From Chitinophagaceae bacterium UBA4411 (GTDB lineage: Bacteria > Bacteroidota > Bacteroidia > Chitinophagales > Chitinophagaceae), in contig DGQP01000001.1 in NCBI GenBank assembly GCA_002400415.1, positions 85,724-149,723 of the forward strand: a stretch of DNA of 64,000 bases, given 5' to 3'. The position numbers and the translations under genes are program-made. The notes under the pieces are model-generated. The model searched no databases. It worked only from the letters and a program-made list of their open reading frames with translations, and had not been told where the DNA came from. Below, in pieces: positions 42,875 through 52,229 of this stretch (position 1 is the stretch's first letter; the number at the start of each line of letters is the position of its first letter).

Positions 42875-44065
42875 TTATTTCAGTTTGGCTAAAGCGGCTT
42901 TAATACGTTTCCAGCCCTCTTCAATTTTTTCCATACTGTTGGCAAAAGAAAAACGGACACAGGCCGGTTCACCAAAAGCTTCACCCATCACAGAAGATAC
43001 ATGGGCTGTATTCAACAGGTACATGCAAAAATCACCAGAGTTGGTGATCGTGGTGACACCATCTGTTTTGCCATAATAAGCACTCACATCGGGGAAAATA
43101 TAAAATGCCCCTTCGGGTTCATTGCATTTAATACCCGGAATCTCACTCACCAGTTCCATCACTCTTTTCCGGCGGCGTGTAAACTCTTCCACCATTTCCA
43201 TGGAAGGGCGCAGATCTGTGGTCAATGCCACCACCGCTGCTTTCTGTGTTATCGAGCTGGTGCCGCTGGTAAACTGTCCCTGTAGTTTTTCACAGGCTTT
43301 GGCGATATCAGCATTCGCAGCAATATAGCCGAGCCTCCATCCCGTCATCGCAAAACCTTTGCTCAGGCCATTCACAATGATCACACGGTCTTTTATTTCG
43401 CTGAACTGGGCAATGCTTTCATGAGTACCCACAAAATTGATATACTCGTAGATCTCATCCGAGATGATATAGACCTGCGGATGTTTGGCAAACACTGTTG
43501 CCAGTGCCGCTAACTCTTCTTTACTATACACTGCACCACTGGGATTGCAGGGTGAAGAAAACAGGAATACTTTTGTTTTCGGGGTAATCGCTGCTTCCAA
43601 TTGTGCCGCCGTGATCTTAAAACCACTTTCGGGTGTGGTATGAATTTCCACCACTTTCCCTCTTGCAATTTTTACCAGTTCACTATAAGTAACCCAATAC
43701 GGCGTCGGGATGATCACTTCCTGGTCTTCATCCACCAGGGCCAGTATTGTATTTGCTAAACTCTGTTTGGCTCCTGTGGACGTAATAATATTCTCCGGTT
43801 TATATTCCAGGTTATTATCCCTTTTGAATTTGGTACAAATGGCTTCCCGCAGGTCAGGATAACCGGCCACCGGAGTATAATGGCTGAAATTGTCATGGAT
43901 CGCTTTGACCGCAGCTTCTTTGATATGTTCCGGTGTATCAAAATCAGGCTCCCCCAAACTAAGATCGATCACATCAATTCCTTTGGCCCGCAGTTCACGG
44001 CCCAGCTTTGCCATTTTCAAAGTTTCCGGTTCACTGAAACGCTGTAATAAAGAAGATAATTCCAT
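42875..44065 (-). CDS. Pyridoxal-phosphate aminotransferase, aspartate type
   Basis: A 396-residue class I aminotransferase of the aspartate-aminotransferase 1-beta group. Visible are IDLSLGEPDFDTPEHI, the STGAKQSLANTI cofactor loop, FSSPCNPSGAVYSKEEL, the PLP lysine in NGLSKGFAMTGWRLGYIA, and the substrate arginine in CVRFSFANSME. It probably interconverts aspartate and oxaloacetate with glutamate and 2-oxoglutarate. TACATTTG on the minus strand (44125-44118) is an exact -7 box. Confidence 0.9.
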   Translation of the reverse strand: MELSSLLQRFSEPETLKMAKLGRELRAKGIDVIDLSLGEPDFDTPEHIKEAAVKAIHDNFSHYTPVAGYPDLREAICTKFKRDNNLEYKPENIITSTGAKQSLANTILALVDEDQEVIIPTPYWVTYSELVKIARGKVVEIHTTPESGFKITAAQLEAAITPKTKVFLFSSPCNPSGAVYSKEELAALATVFAKHPQVYIISDEIYEYINFVGTHESIAQFSEIKDRVIIVNGLSKGFAMTGWRLGYIAANADIAKACEKLQGQFTSGTSSITQKAAVVALTTDLRPSMEMVEEFTRRRKRVMELVSEIPGIKCNEPEGAFYIFPDVSAYYGKTDGVTTITNSGDFCMYLLNTAHVSSVMGEAFGEPACVRFSFANSMEKIEEGWKRIKAALAKLK

Positions 44066-44298
44066 GTCTGTTGTTTAATGAATCAAAAAAGATAAAACAA
44101 GGTTGGCAAAGCAGTTGCAAATGTAGGAATTTGAAAAAAAGAAGCCGCAGGAAATACAACGAAAAAAAGACATTGAAAAAATAGCATGACTAACACCTGT
44201 TCTGCCGGCAGGATGATACCTGCAGCGAATGATCAATTTCATGATCTTTTTCCCGATACTTTTCGAAATTGTATTTTCATTTATCAAACACAGATTTT

Positions 44299-45483
44299 AT
44301 GAACCGCTGGCTGGCAGCAATAATAACCGGAACCATCCTCGCCATACTGAGCTGGATTACTTACCCTGTCTTTTTCGCCCCAAAAAATGAAAAGCTTTAT
44401 TCAGCCACTTACCGTATACGTGTAAAAGAAGATACCAGCAGGAAAAGCCGGGTAGCCGGCAATCCCGTTGCTGCAACCATTAATATACTCAGCAAGCGGC
44501 TGGCCGCAGCAACTTATAAACATGAGATCACAGCCGTGACGAATAGCGGAGAAGGAGGAACCCTCTTTGATGCCAGGATCAGTAATATGGATGACAGCAG
44601 CCGTTGTAAAGAGCTGCTGACCCGTCGGGGACTGATCCAGTTCCGGGAAATGTATCTGCTGCCGGACATCTCACCTGCAATCGCTGTTGCGGACTCCATT
44701 TTACAAGCTGAAAACGGGGTGGTTCCGGAAACAAAATCTACAAACACAACCAATACTGACAACATCACACCCGAAGTAAAAGCCCTGTTAGACAGTATGA
44801 ACTTTTCTGAACAACAAGAACTGAAACGCAGTAGTGGTATTGTTTCCATCCTGCAGCTGGAAGGTTATGCTGCTGAAATCGGAACCATAAAAATCAGGGA
44901 TACGGCCAGGCTGGGAGAATTATTCAGAAGAAAAGAAGTGATCAATAGTATGCCTTTTGATGCACAGTATTGTTTCGGGAAAACCTTTTCCGATGCAAAC
45001 AGCGGAACCGAACCCGGCAACAGACTGCTTGGATTTTATTTCATCCGTACCAGGGGTCGCGAAAAAGCGGTAATAGAAAACGAGGATATTGCCAGCGCAA
45101 CTGATGTCTATGAAAACGGGAGACCTGCCGTTAGCATGGAATTTACAACGGCAGGTTCTTATGCATGGGGAAATCTCACTGAGATCAATATTGGCAAACC
45201 CATTGCGATGCTTTTTGACAATTCCCTCCTGACGGCGCCCGCCCCGCAGCAGCGATTGGATGGCCCCTCCTCAATAATAACGGGTGATTTTACGGTAAGC
45301 GAAACACAGGAACTAGCCATTCTCATCGGCGGTGCTGCTTTACCGGCCGATGTAACAATTCTCAGCGCTGAAACCCGGAAACAAGAGGCTCCGCAGGGTA
45401 AAAAACTACTCATCAGCCTGCTTGCTTTCGTTATTGGCGCAGTTGCCGGTTTTTTCATCGTTAACAGCCTGAAATCCACCTGA
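44299..45483 (+). CDS. SecD-like P1-region paralogue with N- and C-terminal anchors
   Basis: A 394-residue protein. An N-terminal helix (WLAAIITGTILAILSWITYPVFF) and a C-terminal helix (LLISLLAFVIGAVAGFFIV) enclose a soluble region. That region parallels the SecD part of the neighbouring secDF in order: a GLIQFREMYLLPDI block like LQFWETYRF, a REKAVIENEDIASATDVYENG block like VEGEAVSDARQDYENA, then AVSMEFTTAGSYAWGNLTE and SIITGDFTVSETQELAILI. The SecD membrane helices are lacking. It seems a diverged, shortened copy without a translocon core. Role unknown; it might regulate or assist SecDF. ATG 44299 is used. Confidence 0.7.
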   Translation: MNRWLAAIITGTILAILSWITYPVFFAPKNEKLYSATYRIRVKEDTSRKSRVAGNPVAATINILSKRLAAATYKHEITAVTNSGEGGTLFDARISNMDDSSRCKELLTRRGLIQFREMYLLPDISPAIAVADSILQAENGVVPETKSTNTTNTDNITPEVKALLDSMNFSEQQELKRSSGIVSILQLEGYAAEIGTIKIRDTARLGELFRRKEVINSMPFDAQYCFGKTFSDANSGTEPGNRLLGFYFIRTRGREKAVIENEDIASATDVYENGRPAVSMEFTTAGSYAWGNLTEINIGKPIAMLFDNSLLTAPAPQQRLDGPSSIITGDFTVSETQELAILIGGAALPADVTILSAETRKQEAPQGKKLLISLLAFVIGAVAGFFIVNSLKST

Positions 45484-45547
45484 AAAAAGGTCACCGGCCT
45501 CCCTAAAAAGCCCCTGAAATGCAGTTTCGGGTTCTGCCCGAAAACCC

Positions 45548-45624
45548 TATCTTTGCCCGCCCGTTCCGAAAAAATAATTTACCGGTAAAAACTTAAGGAT
45601 GGAACATTCGGGCGGGCCGTCCTT
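45548..45624 (+). promoter_or_regulatory. Conserved leader element, copy 1 (secDF)
   Basis: TATCTTTG (45548-45555), CCCGCCCG (45556-45563), a 31-base linker, stem AAGGATGG (45595-45602), a 14-base loop ending CGGGCGGG (45609-45616), and CCGTCCTT (45617-45624). Stem pairs differ from copy 2 yet still pair, and the loop is identical. Loop and CCCGCCCG are complementary, giving an H-type pseudoknot or an alternative fold. secDF starts 73 bp downstream. Confidence 0.7.
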
Positions 45625-45697
45625 AAATTTTAGGCAAAGCCTTTACCCTGCTTAACGATGGCCGGATGAGGCAAATAAAAGTAAATACCCATAACGT

Positions 45698-48600
45698 ATG
45701 CAATTCAAAGGTCTGGTCAGATTTTTTGCAATCCTGCTGATTATCTACTCTCTTTACCAACTGTCATTTACCTGGTTTGTAAAAAACCATGAAAAGAAAA
45801 TGGAAGCCAAAGCTTTTGCGTTTGTAAAAGCCAATCATGCTGACGCCAAGAAATTTACAAGAGCGGATGATCTTCCGGATTCACTGAAAACCATCTATGA
45901 TACCGAGCTGAGACGTTTATTAGCCAGCACCAAAGATGAGACACTGACCTATGGTATCACCGGACCTGTGAGCTACCAGAAAGCCAAAGAAGAAGAACTG
46001 AATCTTGGTCTCGACCTGCAGGGTGGTATGAACGTGACCATGGAAGTGGAAATGACCGGTTTGCTAAAAACACTTGCCAATAACTCCAAAGACCCGGTTT
46101 TCCTTACTGCATTAAGCAATGCTGAAAAACAAAAAGCAAACAGCGATGCAGATTTCGTGACCCTGTTCACTACCGAATATAAAAAGCTGGCAGGTGATGG
46201 TAAAATGTCTGCTCTGTTCTTTGCCGCCAACTCAAAAGATATCAAAATCGGCGACAGTGATGAGAAAGTGGCTTCCGTGCTGCGGACCAATGCCAAAGGC
46301 GCATTCGATAATACATTCCGTGTATTGAATACCCGTATCGACCAGTTTGGTGTGGCACAGCCCTCCATCTACCCAAACCCTGAACGGGGTATTATTACGG
46401 TTGAACTGCCCGGTATCAAAGACAAGGAAAGGGTAAGAAAATTATTACAGGCAACTGCCAATCTCCAGTTCTGGGAAACATACCGTTTCGATGAAATTCA
46501 ACCGGCACTGGTAAAAACAATGCAGGATTACGACCGGATACACAAGGGTATTACAAAAGATACTTCAAAGGTTGACTCGACAAATACAGTAATAAAAATT
46601 GATTCCACAGTAAATAACGAGATACTTTCAGAACAAATAGGGAAAGAAACACCGGATTCACCTGCTGTTGCAGCCACAACCAACACAGGAGGAGATAAAA
46701 GAAGTTTTACAGAGATTATGAAACCAATAGGGAGCAATGCTTCCTTTATTGGAACAGTTGCTGTAAGCGACACAGCTTATGTAAGAGAAACTCTTACCTC
46801 CGAACTTATCTTCAGGAACTTCCCGAATGATGCCCGTTTTGCATATGGAATTCCTGATGCTAAAAATAAAAATGAAGTCCCCCTGTATGTGCTCAGAACT
46901 TATAACAGGGAAAAAGCGCCTGTGGAAGGGGAAGCAGTGAGTGATGCCCGCCAGGATTATGAAAACGCCAACCCTATCGTTACCATGGAAATGAACGACC
47001 AGGGAGCAAGGGACTGGGGAGCATTAACAGAAAAAACGGCCAAGAAAACTCCTATCGCCATTGTACTCGATGGTATCGTTTACTCTGCGCCCATAGCAGA
47101 GGGGAAACTGGGAAGCAATTCCAGGATCACCGGTAATTTCACCGTACTGGAAGCACAGGATCTTGCCAACATCCTGAAATCCGGTAAATTATCTGCACCG
47201 GCCAAAATCGTACAGGACCAGGAAGTCGGACCTACCCTGGGTAAAGAGGCGATCAACGGCGGTGCGCTGGCTTTCTTTATTTCTTTTATCGTGATCTTCC
47301 TCCTGATGCTGATTTATTATAATACCAGCGGATGGATCGCTAATATAGCCCTGATCTTAAACCTGCTGTTTACAATAGGTGTACTCACCGGTTTGGGTGC
47401 TACCTTAACTGCACCCGGTATCGCCGGTTTGGTGCTCACTATCGGTATGGCCGTGGATACTAACGTAATCATTTATGAACGTATCAAGGAAGAGCTGACA
47501 AGAGGTAAAGGATATATACCTGCCATCAACGAAGGCTATAAACGTTCCCTGCCTCCTGTACTGGATGGTCACATTACTATCCTGTTAACAGCAGTAATTC
47601 TTTACTACTTTGGCCTGGGCCCTGTAAAAGGCTTTGCCACCACGCAGATCCTTGGTATCCTCTTATCCCTGTTCTGTGGTATCCTCGTGAGCCGCTGGGT
47701 CAGTGATATATTTACCAATAAAAAACGTCACCTGGAATACTTCACCGGTATCAGCCGCAAAATCTTCCAGCATGCCAAATTCAAATTCATTGAATACAGG
47801 AAAATTGCTTATGTCATCTCCTTCGTGGTACTGGCACTCGGCATCGCTTCCTTCTTCCATGGTTTTGACTACGGCGTGGAATTTGACGGGGGCCGCAGCT
47901 ACACCGTCCGTTTTGACCAGAAAGTAGATGTGGAGAAAGTTCGTGATGAGCTGAAAGCGGCTTTCAAAGGAGAAAGCCCCGTGATCAAAACGATCGGCGA
48001 TACAAGAACACTTGATATCACAACGGCTTACCTGATTGATGAAACCGACCAGACTACCGGCCAGAACGTAGACTCTGTGGTAACGACAACTTTAATGACC
48101 GGGTTAAAAGACCACCTGCCTGCCGGTATTACTTACGAAGATTTTGCCAACAGCACCAAATACAAGATCGCTTCCAAGAAAGTATTGCCTACCATCTCGG
48201 ATGACCTGAAAAGAGGCGCGGTGAAAGCAACAATCTTTGCATTGTTAGCCATCTTCCTTTATATCTTCATCCGTTTCCGTGACTGGAGATATTCACTGGG
48301 TACTATTATTGCCCTGCTGCACGACGTATTGGTAACACTGATTGTATTTTCATTTGCCCGGGCCGTTGTGCCGTTCCCGCTTGAAATTGACCAGCACTTT
48401 ATCGCAGCGGTACTGACGGTGATCGGTTTCTCGATGAATGATACCGTGATTGTATTCGACCGTATCCGTGAGGACAGGAAGCTCTATCCTTCCGCAGCAT
48501 TAGGCGATACCATCAACAGGGCCATCAATGAAACCCTGAGCCGTACAATCATGACATCACTGACCGTATTCTTAACCATCCTGATCCTCTTCATCTTTGG

Positions 48601-48763
48601 TGGTGAGGTCACAAGAGGTTTCGCTTTCGCAATGCTGATCGGTGTTGTTACCGGTACGTACTCTTCTATCTTTGTGGCAGCACCTATTCTTGTTGACTTA
48701 GGTATTTCTAAAGGAAAGAAAACAGCGGTGGCAGCTGCAAAGCCTGCTGATACAAAAGCATAA
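45698..48763 (+). CDS. secDF: Protein translocase subunit SecDF (fused)
   Basis: A 1021-residue fusion of SecD (about 1-680) and SecF (about 700-1010). LNLGLDLQGGMNVTMEVE marks the SecD start, DQGARDWGALTEKTAKKTPIAIVLDG and ITGNFTVLEAQDLANILKSG the P1 region. NVIIYERIKEEL and FDYGVEFDGGRSYTVRF mark the helix 4 and SecF starts, and NDTVIVFDRIREDR the SecF core. It uses the proton gradient to pull exported proteins out of SecYEG. Residues about 285-345 form a low-complexity Ser/Thr-rich insertion in P1. A structured leader precedes it and a terminator follows. Confidence 0.96.
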   Translation: MQFKGLVRFFAILLIIYSLYQLSFTWFVKNHEKKMEAKAFAFVKANHADAKKFTRADDLPDSLKTIYDTELRRLLASTKDETLTYGITGPVSYQKAKEEELNLGLDLQGGMNVTMEVEMTGLLKTLANNSKDPVFLTALSNAEKQKANSDADFVTLFTTEYKKLAGDGKMSALFFAANSKDIKIGDSDEKVASVLRTNAKGAFDNTFRVLNTRIDQFGVAQPSIYPNPERGIITVELPGIKDKERVRKLLQATANLQFWETYRFDEIQPALVKTMQDYDRIHKGITKDTSKVDSTNTVIKIDSTVNNEILSEQIGKETPDSPAVAATTNTGGDKRSFTEIMKPIGSNASFIGTVAVSDTAYVRETLTSELIFRNFPNDARFAYGIPDAKNKNEVPLYVLRTYNREKAPVEGEAVSDARQDYENANPIVTMEMNDQGARDWGALTEKTAKKTPIAIVLDGIVYSAPIAEGKLGSNSRITGNFTVLEAQDLANILKSGKLSAPAKIVQDQEVGPTLGKEAINGGALAFFISFIVIFLLMLIYYNTSGWIANIALILNLLFTIGVLTGLGATLTAPGIAGLVLTIGMAVDTNVIIYERIKEELTRGKGYIPAINEGYKRSLPPVLDGHITILLTAVILYYFGLGPVKGFATTQILGILLSLFCGILVSRWVSDIFTNKKRHLEYFTGISRKIFQHAKFKFIEYRKIAYVISFVVLALGIASFFHGFDYGVEFDGGRSYTVRFDQKVDVEKVRDELKAAFKGESPVIKTIGDTRTLDITTAYLIDETDQTTGQNVDSVVTTTLMTGLKDHLPAGITYEDFANSTKYKIASKKVLPTISDDLKRGAVKATIFALLAIFLYIFIRFRDWRYSLGTIIALLHDVLVTLIVFSFARAVVPFPLEIDQHFIAAVLTVIGFSMNDTVIVFDRIREDRKLYPSAALGDTINRAINETLSRTIMTSLTVFLTILILFIFGGEVTRGFAFAMLIGVVTGTYSSIFVAAPILVDLGISKGKKTAVAAAKPADTKA

Positions 48764-48782
48764 CAAAAGAAGCTTTATACGT

Positions 48783-48814
48783 AAAAGCCTGTTCTGTATG
48801 AACAGGCTTTTTTA
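48783..48814 (+). terminator. Terminator of secDF
   Basis: A 12-bp stem AAAAGCCTGTTC/GAACAGGCTTTT with a five-base loop and a T-run. Confidence 0.93.
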
Positions 48815-48881
48815 TTTCCTTGTATCGAACAAATAAAAAAGCTCCCCGGAGGAAGCTTATGATTAGTGAGACCTTTAATTC

Positions 48882-49226
48882 TTACACAGCAAAACTCGTC
48901 CCGCAGCCACAGGTGCTGCTGGCATTCGGGTTCTTAAACGTGAAACCGCGGTTATTCAATCCATCCTGCCAGTCCACCAGCATACCATAGAGATAAATCT
49001 GGTGGGCTTTATCCATCACGCAGGGTATTCCTTCCACATCAAAGCTCATATCGTTATCGGTTTGCCTGTCGAAGCCCAGCACATAGGTCATGCCGGAGCA
49101 ACCGCCCCCTTTCACGCCCACTCTTAAAACCTGGCTGTTATCAAATCCTTCGGCGGTCATCAGTTTCCTGATCTCGGCCACAGCGCCTGCTGTCAATGTT
49201 ACGGGTTGGGCTATTGTCATTTCCAT
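48882..49226 (-). CDS. A-type iron-sulfur carrier protein (IscA/ErpA family)
   Basis: A 114-residue protein with the three ligand cysteines: C43 in KGGGCSGMTYVLGF, C106 and C108 in STCGCGTSF. It accepts and passes Fe-S clusters to apo-enzymes in the cytosol. IscA, SufA and ErpA cannot be told apart from this sequence alone. TATTTTTG on the minus strand (49238-49231) lies almost against the ATG, implying a very short leader or another start site. It is divergent from the gene at 49369. Confidence 0.9.
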   Translation of the reverse strand: MEMTIAQPVTLTAGAVAEIRKLMTAEGFDNSQVLRVGVKGGGCSGMTYVLGFDRQTDNDMSFDVEGIPCVMDKAHQIYLYGMLVDWQDGLNNRGFTFKNPNASSTCGCGTSFAV

Positions 49227-49368
49227 ACTGCAAAAATAATCAAAGATTCCAGGGAAAAGAAGCTGCCGGTTTCCGGGTTAGGGAATTTTAACAGCGGGCC
49301 GCCCGCCGGCCATCACTTGCCACTCGCTATTCCTTCCCTATTTTTGCTGCAACACAAATACACTTCCT

Positions 49369-49881
49369 ATGGATCTGAATATGATCACTTTCCTGACCGC
49401 TATCGTTGCCCTGCTGATCGCCCTTTACAGTTTCTACCTTGTGAATGAATTAAAAAAGAAAAGAGCAAGCGCTGAACCGGCAGACGGCTTCACCAGCCGC
49501 CCGCTGCAATTGCAGGCCTATGAACGCTTGGTGATGCTCGCTGAACGGATTGCTATTCCCAACCTGGTGAGCCGTGCCAACCAGCCCGGGCTGGATGCAA
49601 GACAAATGCAACGGCTGCTGATCGACAGTATCAAACAGGAATACGAATACAATACCACCCAGCAAATCTATGTCAGCCCAACTGCCTGGGAAGCCGTCAG
49701 AAACCTGAAAGACCAGAATATGCTGATCATAAACCAGGTGGGTGCCAGCCTGCCGGCCGAAGCCAGTGGCCTGGATCTGAACCGGAGACTATTAGAATTC
49801 ATGATGTCCAGTAAAAAAGGGGCCCTGCATGAGATCGTGATGGAAGCCCTCAATTTTGAAGCGAAGAAGATGATGAGATAA
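49369..49881 (+). CDS. Hypothetical protein with N-terminal membrane anchor
   Basis: A 170-residue protein. A single hydrophobic helix (ITFLTAIVALLIALYSFYLV) is followed by a charged linker and a helical cytosolic domain (SRPLQLQAYERLVMLAERI, LIDSIKQEYEYNTTQQIYVS). No catalytic motif is visible. It lies 60 bp before the acyl-CoA mutase gene in the same direction, so a link is possible, with only a heptamer repeat between them. The family looks like a conserved Bacteroidota protein of unknown function. Confidence 0.7.
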   Translation: MDLNMITFLTAIVALLIALYSFYLVNELKKKRASAEPADGFTSRPLQLQAYERLVMLAERIAIPNLVSRANQPGLDARQMQRLLIDSIKQEYEYNTTQQIYVSPTAWEAVRNLKDQNMLIINQVGASLPAEASGLDLNRRLLEFMMSSKKGALHEIVMEALNFEAKKMMR

Positions 49882-49884
49882 AGA

Positions 49885-49920
49885 ACAGTTTGTAGTTTAC
49901 TGTTCGAAGTTTATAGTTAC
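49885..49920 (-). repeat. Heptamer tandem repeat between two genes
   Basis: Read on the minus strand as consecutive 7-mers AACTATA, AACTTCG, AACAGTA, AACTACA, AACTGTT. It lies between the stop at 49881 and the mutase start at 49942. Confidence 0.6.
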
Positions 49921-49941
49921 CTCCCTGTAAACAGTTTCAAT

Positions 49942-51507
49942 ATGGAAGAGAAGAAAACATACACCGACAGCGGAATCGAAATAAAATCGATCTATACCGG
50001 ACTACCAACTCCAAACCACCAACTACAAACTGAACTACCCGGCCAATTTCCCTTCACCCGGGGTGTGCAACCCGATATGTACCGCGGCAAACTCTGGACC
50101 ATGCGCCAGTATGCGGGCTTCTCCACGGCGGAAGAAAGTAATAAACGCTATCACTACTTACTATCACAGGGTGTCAGCGGGCTGAGTGTGGCATTTGACC
50201 TTCCCACGCAAATCGGTTACGACAGCGATCATCCCTTAGCAGAAGGTGAAGTGGGGAAAGTAGGCGTGGCCATTGACAGTATTGAAGACATTCAGACCCT
50301 GTTCAACGGCATCAAACTGGAAGAGGTCAGTACCTCCATGACCATTAATGCAACAGGATTTATTCTGCTCTCTTTTTATGTGGCGCTGGCCAAACAACAG
50401 GGTGCTGATCTGAAAAAAATTTCCGGCACCATACAAAATGATATTTTAAAAGAATACGCTGCCCGGGGCACCTATATCTATCCGCCCAAACCTTCCATGC
50501 GCATCATCACCGATATCTTTGAATGGTGCAGCAAAGAAGTGCCGAAATGGAATACAATCTCCATTTCCGGTTATCATATCCGGGAAGCCGGCTCCACGGC
50601 CGTACAGGAAATTGCTTTCACCCTCAGCAATGGCAAAGCCTATGTGGAAGCAGCGTTAAAAAAAGGATTAGACATTAATGTCTTTGGCAAACGCCTCTCC
50701 TTCTTCTTCAATGCCCATAACAACCTGTTTGAAGAAGTGGCAAAATTCCGGGCGGCAAGAAGAATGTGGGCCGTGATGATGAAGGAACTCGGCGCTACGG
50801 ATGAAAAAGCCATGATGCTGCGTTTTCATACGCAAACCGGCGGCAGCACTTTAACAGCTCAGCAGCCGCTCAACAATATCTCAAGGGTAACCATACAAAC
50901 CCTGGCTGCTGTAATGGGCGGCACGCAATCTTTACACACCAATGGTTATGATGAAGCGCTCAGTTTGCCCACCGAGGAAGCTGCACGGATCGCATTGCGC
51001 ACACAACAAATCGTGGCATTTGAAAGCGGCGCTCCGGATACAGTGGATCCCTTAGCCGGTTCCTACTTCATTGAAACCTTAACCAATCAAGTGGAAGCAG
51101 CAGCCTGGCAGCTCATCGGAAAAATAGATGCTATGGGCGGCAGTGTATCTGCCATTGAGCAGGGTTTTATACAGGATGAAATTGCCCGCAGTGCCTACGA
51201 ATACCAGCGCAATATTGAAACCGGTCAGAAAATCATTGTCGGCGTCAATAAATTCCAGGTAAAAGATGAAGCTCCTATACCTGTAATGAAAGTGGATGAC
51301 AATATCAGGGCTGTACAGGTTGAAAAACTAAACCGGTTAAAAAATAACCGCAACAATGCCAAAGTGGATCAATGCCTGCAGGAACTGAACGACCGTGCTG
51401 CCGGTGGTGAGAATATTATGCCTGCCGTGGTGGAAGCCGTGGAAAACAAATGCACCCTTGGGGAAATTGCCGACAGCTTCCGGGAAATATTTGGCGAATA
51501 CAAATAA
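49942..51507 (+). CDS. Acyl-CoA mutase large subunit (methylmalonyl-CoA mutase family), catalytic domain only
   Basis: A 521-residue B12-dependent mutase barrel. ELPGQFPFTRGVQPDMYRGK, TMRQYAGFSTAEESNKRYH, GLSVAFDLPTQIGYDSDHP and LRFHTQTGGSTLTAQQP are diagnostic. The C-terminal B12-binding domain (DxHxxG) of full-length MutB is absent, so a separate small subunit must bind the cofactor; it is not in this window. Substrate may be methylmalonyl-CoA or isobutyryl-CoA. Residues about 21-32 contain an unusual PTPNHQLQT insertion encoded by heptamer DNA repeats (50001-50037). Confidence 0.88.
   Translation: MEEKKTYTDSGIEIKSIYTGLPTPNHQLQTELPGQFPFTRGVQPDMYRGKLWTMRQYAGFSTAEESNKRYHYLLSQGVSGLSVAFDLPTQIGYDSDHPLAEGEVGKVGVAIDSIEDIQTLFNGIKLEEVSTSMTINATGFILLSFYVALAKQQGADLKKISGTIQNDILKEYAARGTYIYPPKPSMRIITDIFEWCSKEVPKWNTISISGYHIREAGSTAVQEIAFTLSNGKAYVEAALKKGLDINVFGKRLSFFFNAHNNLFEEVAKFRAARRMWAVMMKELGATDEKAMMLRFHTQTGGSTLTAQQPLNNISRVTIQTLAAVMGGTQSLHTNGYDEALSLPTEEAARIALRTQQIVAFESGAPDTVDPLAGSYFIETLTNQVEAAAWQLIGKIDAMGGSVSAIEQGFIQDEIARSAYEYQRNIETGQKIIVGVNKFQVKDEAPIPVMKVDDNIRAVQVEKLNRLKNNRNNAKVDQCLQELNDRAAGGENIMPAVVEAVENKCTLGEIADSFREIFGEYK
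50001..50037 (+). repeat. Heptamer repeat inside the mutase gene
   Basis: Consecutive 7-mers such as ACCAACT, CCAAACC, ACCAACT, ACAAACT are translated as PTPNHQLQT just before the conserved ELPGQFPF segment. Confidence 0.6.
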
Positions 51508-51619
51508 AAGCCGGACCGGGTTCCGCTACTCCCGGTTCTTTAATAGCGATAAAATTCAAATTCTTTATGCAAGCAATACTACCTGCACATTCAACACTAT
51601 TCCCTGCAAGCAAATAACA

Positions 51620-51676
51620 AGAGGGATGGAAAACGTGTTTCCATCCCTCTTACACTAACTGGTGTTTTTTATATAG
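51620..51676 (+). terminator. Double hairpin after the mutase gene
   Basis: A perfect stem of about 13 bp (AGAGGGATGGAAA/TTTCCATCCCTCT, 51620-51650) is followed by a short hairpin ending CACTAACTGGTG and six T. Confidence 0.75.
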
Positions 51677-51693
51677 ATTTTGGTTTGCCTTTC

Positions 51694-52074
51694 TTACATC
51701 CACTTGCTCAGAAAGCGGTTAAACTCATGCCGCATTTCATTAATCACTTTCTCCAGGTCCTGGTACTCTTCTGCTAACTCTTTTTCAATACCCAGCTGGT
51801 CTGTCTCCACCCGGCCGCCATGCGTTGAGCTCTGTACGCTCAGTTCATGCACATGGCTTTTAATTTTGTGTTTCAGTCCATTGATATTCTTTTGCTGCAC
51901 TAAAAACTGGTTTTGAAAATGCTCAATATCCCGGCGGGCTTCAAAACTATTATTCTTCGCTGCCACTTCCACTAACCGCTTTTCCAGTATATCAAGATCT
52001 TCTTTATAAAAGCTCAATCCCCGCAACGCTTCATCGTGCAGGTTCTCCATTTTGGTGATACTTGTGTAGCTCAT
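51694..52074 (-). CDS. Hypothetical coiled-coil protein
   Basis: A 126-residue, highly charged, almost wholly helical protein. The heptad-like runs ALRGLSFYKEDLDILEKRLV and EEYQDLEKVINEMRHEFNRF suggest a coiled coil; there is no signal peptide or membrane helix. A start eight codons on (MENLHDEALRG) is also possible. The family is unknown. The gene is convergent with the mutase and separated from glnS by 310 bp that holds the glnS terminator hairpin and a heptamer array. Confidence 0.65.
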   Translation of the reverse strand: MSYTSITKMENLHDEALRGLSFYKEDLDILEKRLVEVAAKNNSFEARRDIEHFQNQFLVQQKNINGLKHKIKSHVHELSVQSSTHGGRVETDQLGIEKELAEEYQDLEKVINEMRHEFNRFLSKWM

Positions 52075-52181
52075 GATTGATAAGTTTTATCCGAAGCTAA
52101 TACCTCTACCCGTTTACCCCTATGATTAATATCAGCAAAAAAGAGCATAGCGCCTGATTTTACTCCTGCCCCCTGAGCCCC

Positions 52182-52207
52182 AAAAAAGCGTCCCGTTAAA
52201 GACGCTT
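52182..52207 (-). terminator. Terminator of glnS
   Basis: On the minus strand AAGCGTC-TTTAACGG-GACGCTT followed by TTTT, about 180 bp after the glnS stop. The heptamer array lies between stop and terminator and is therefore transcribed. Confidence 0.75.
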
Positions 52208-52229
52208 CAACTACATTTACCGGCTGCAA

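Noticed and set aside
49290..49312. Third copy of the secDF/ABC-F leader near GCGGGCCGCCCGC
   Set aside because: Only a G/C-rich palindrome is present; the linker, loop and promoter order of the element are absent.
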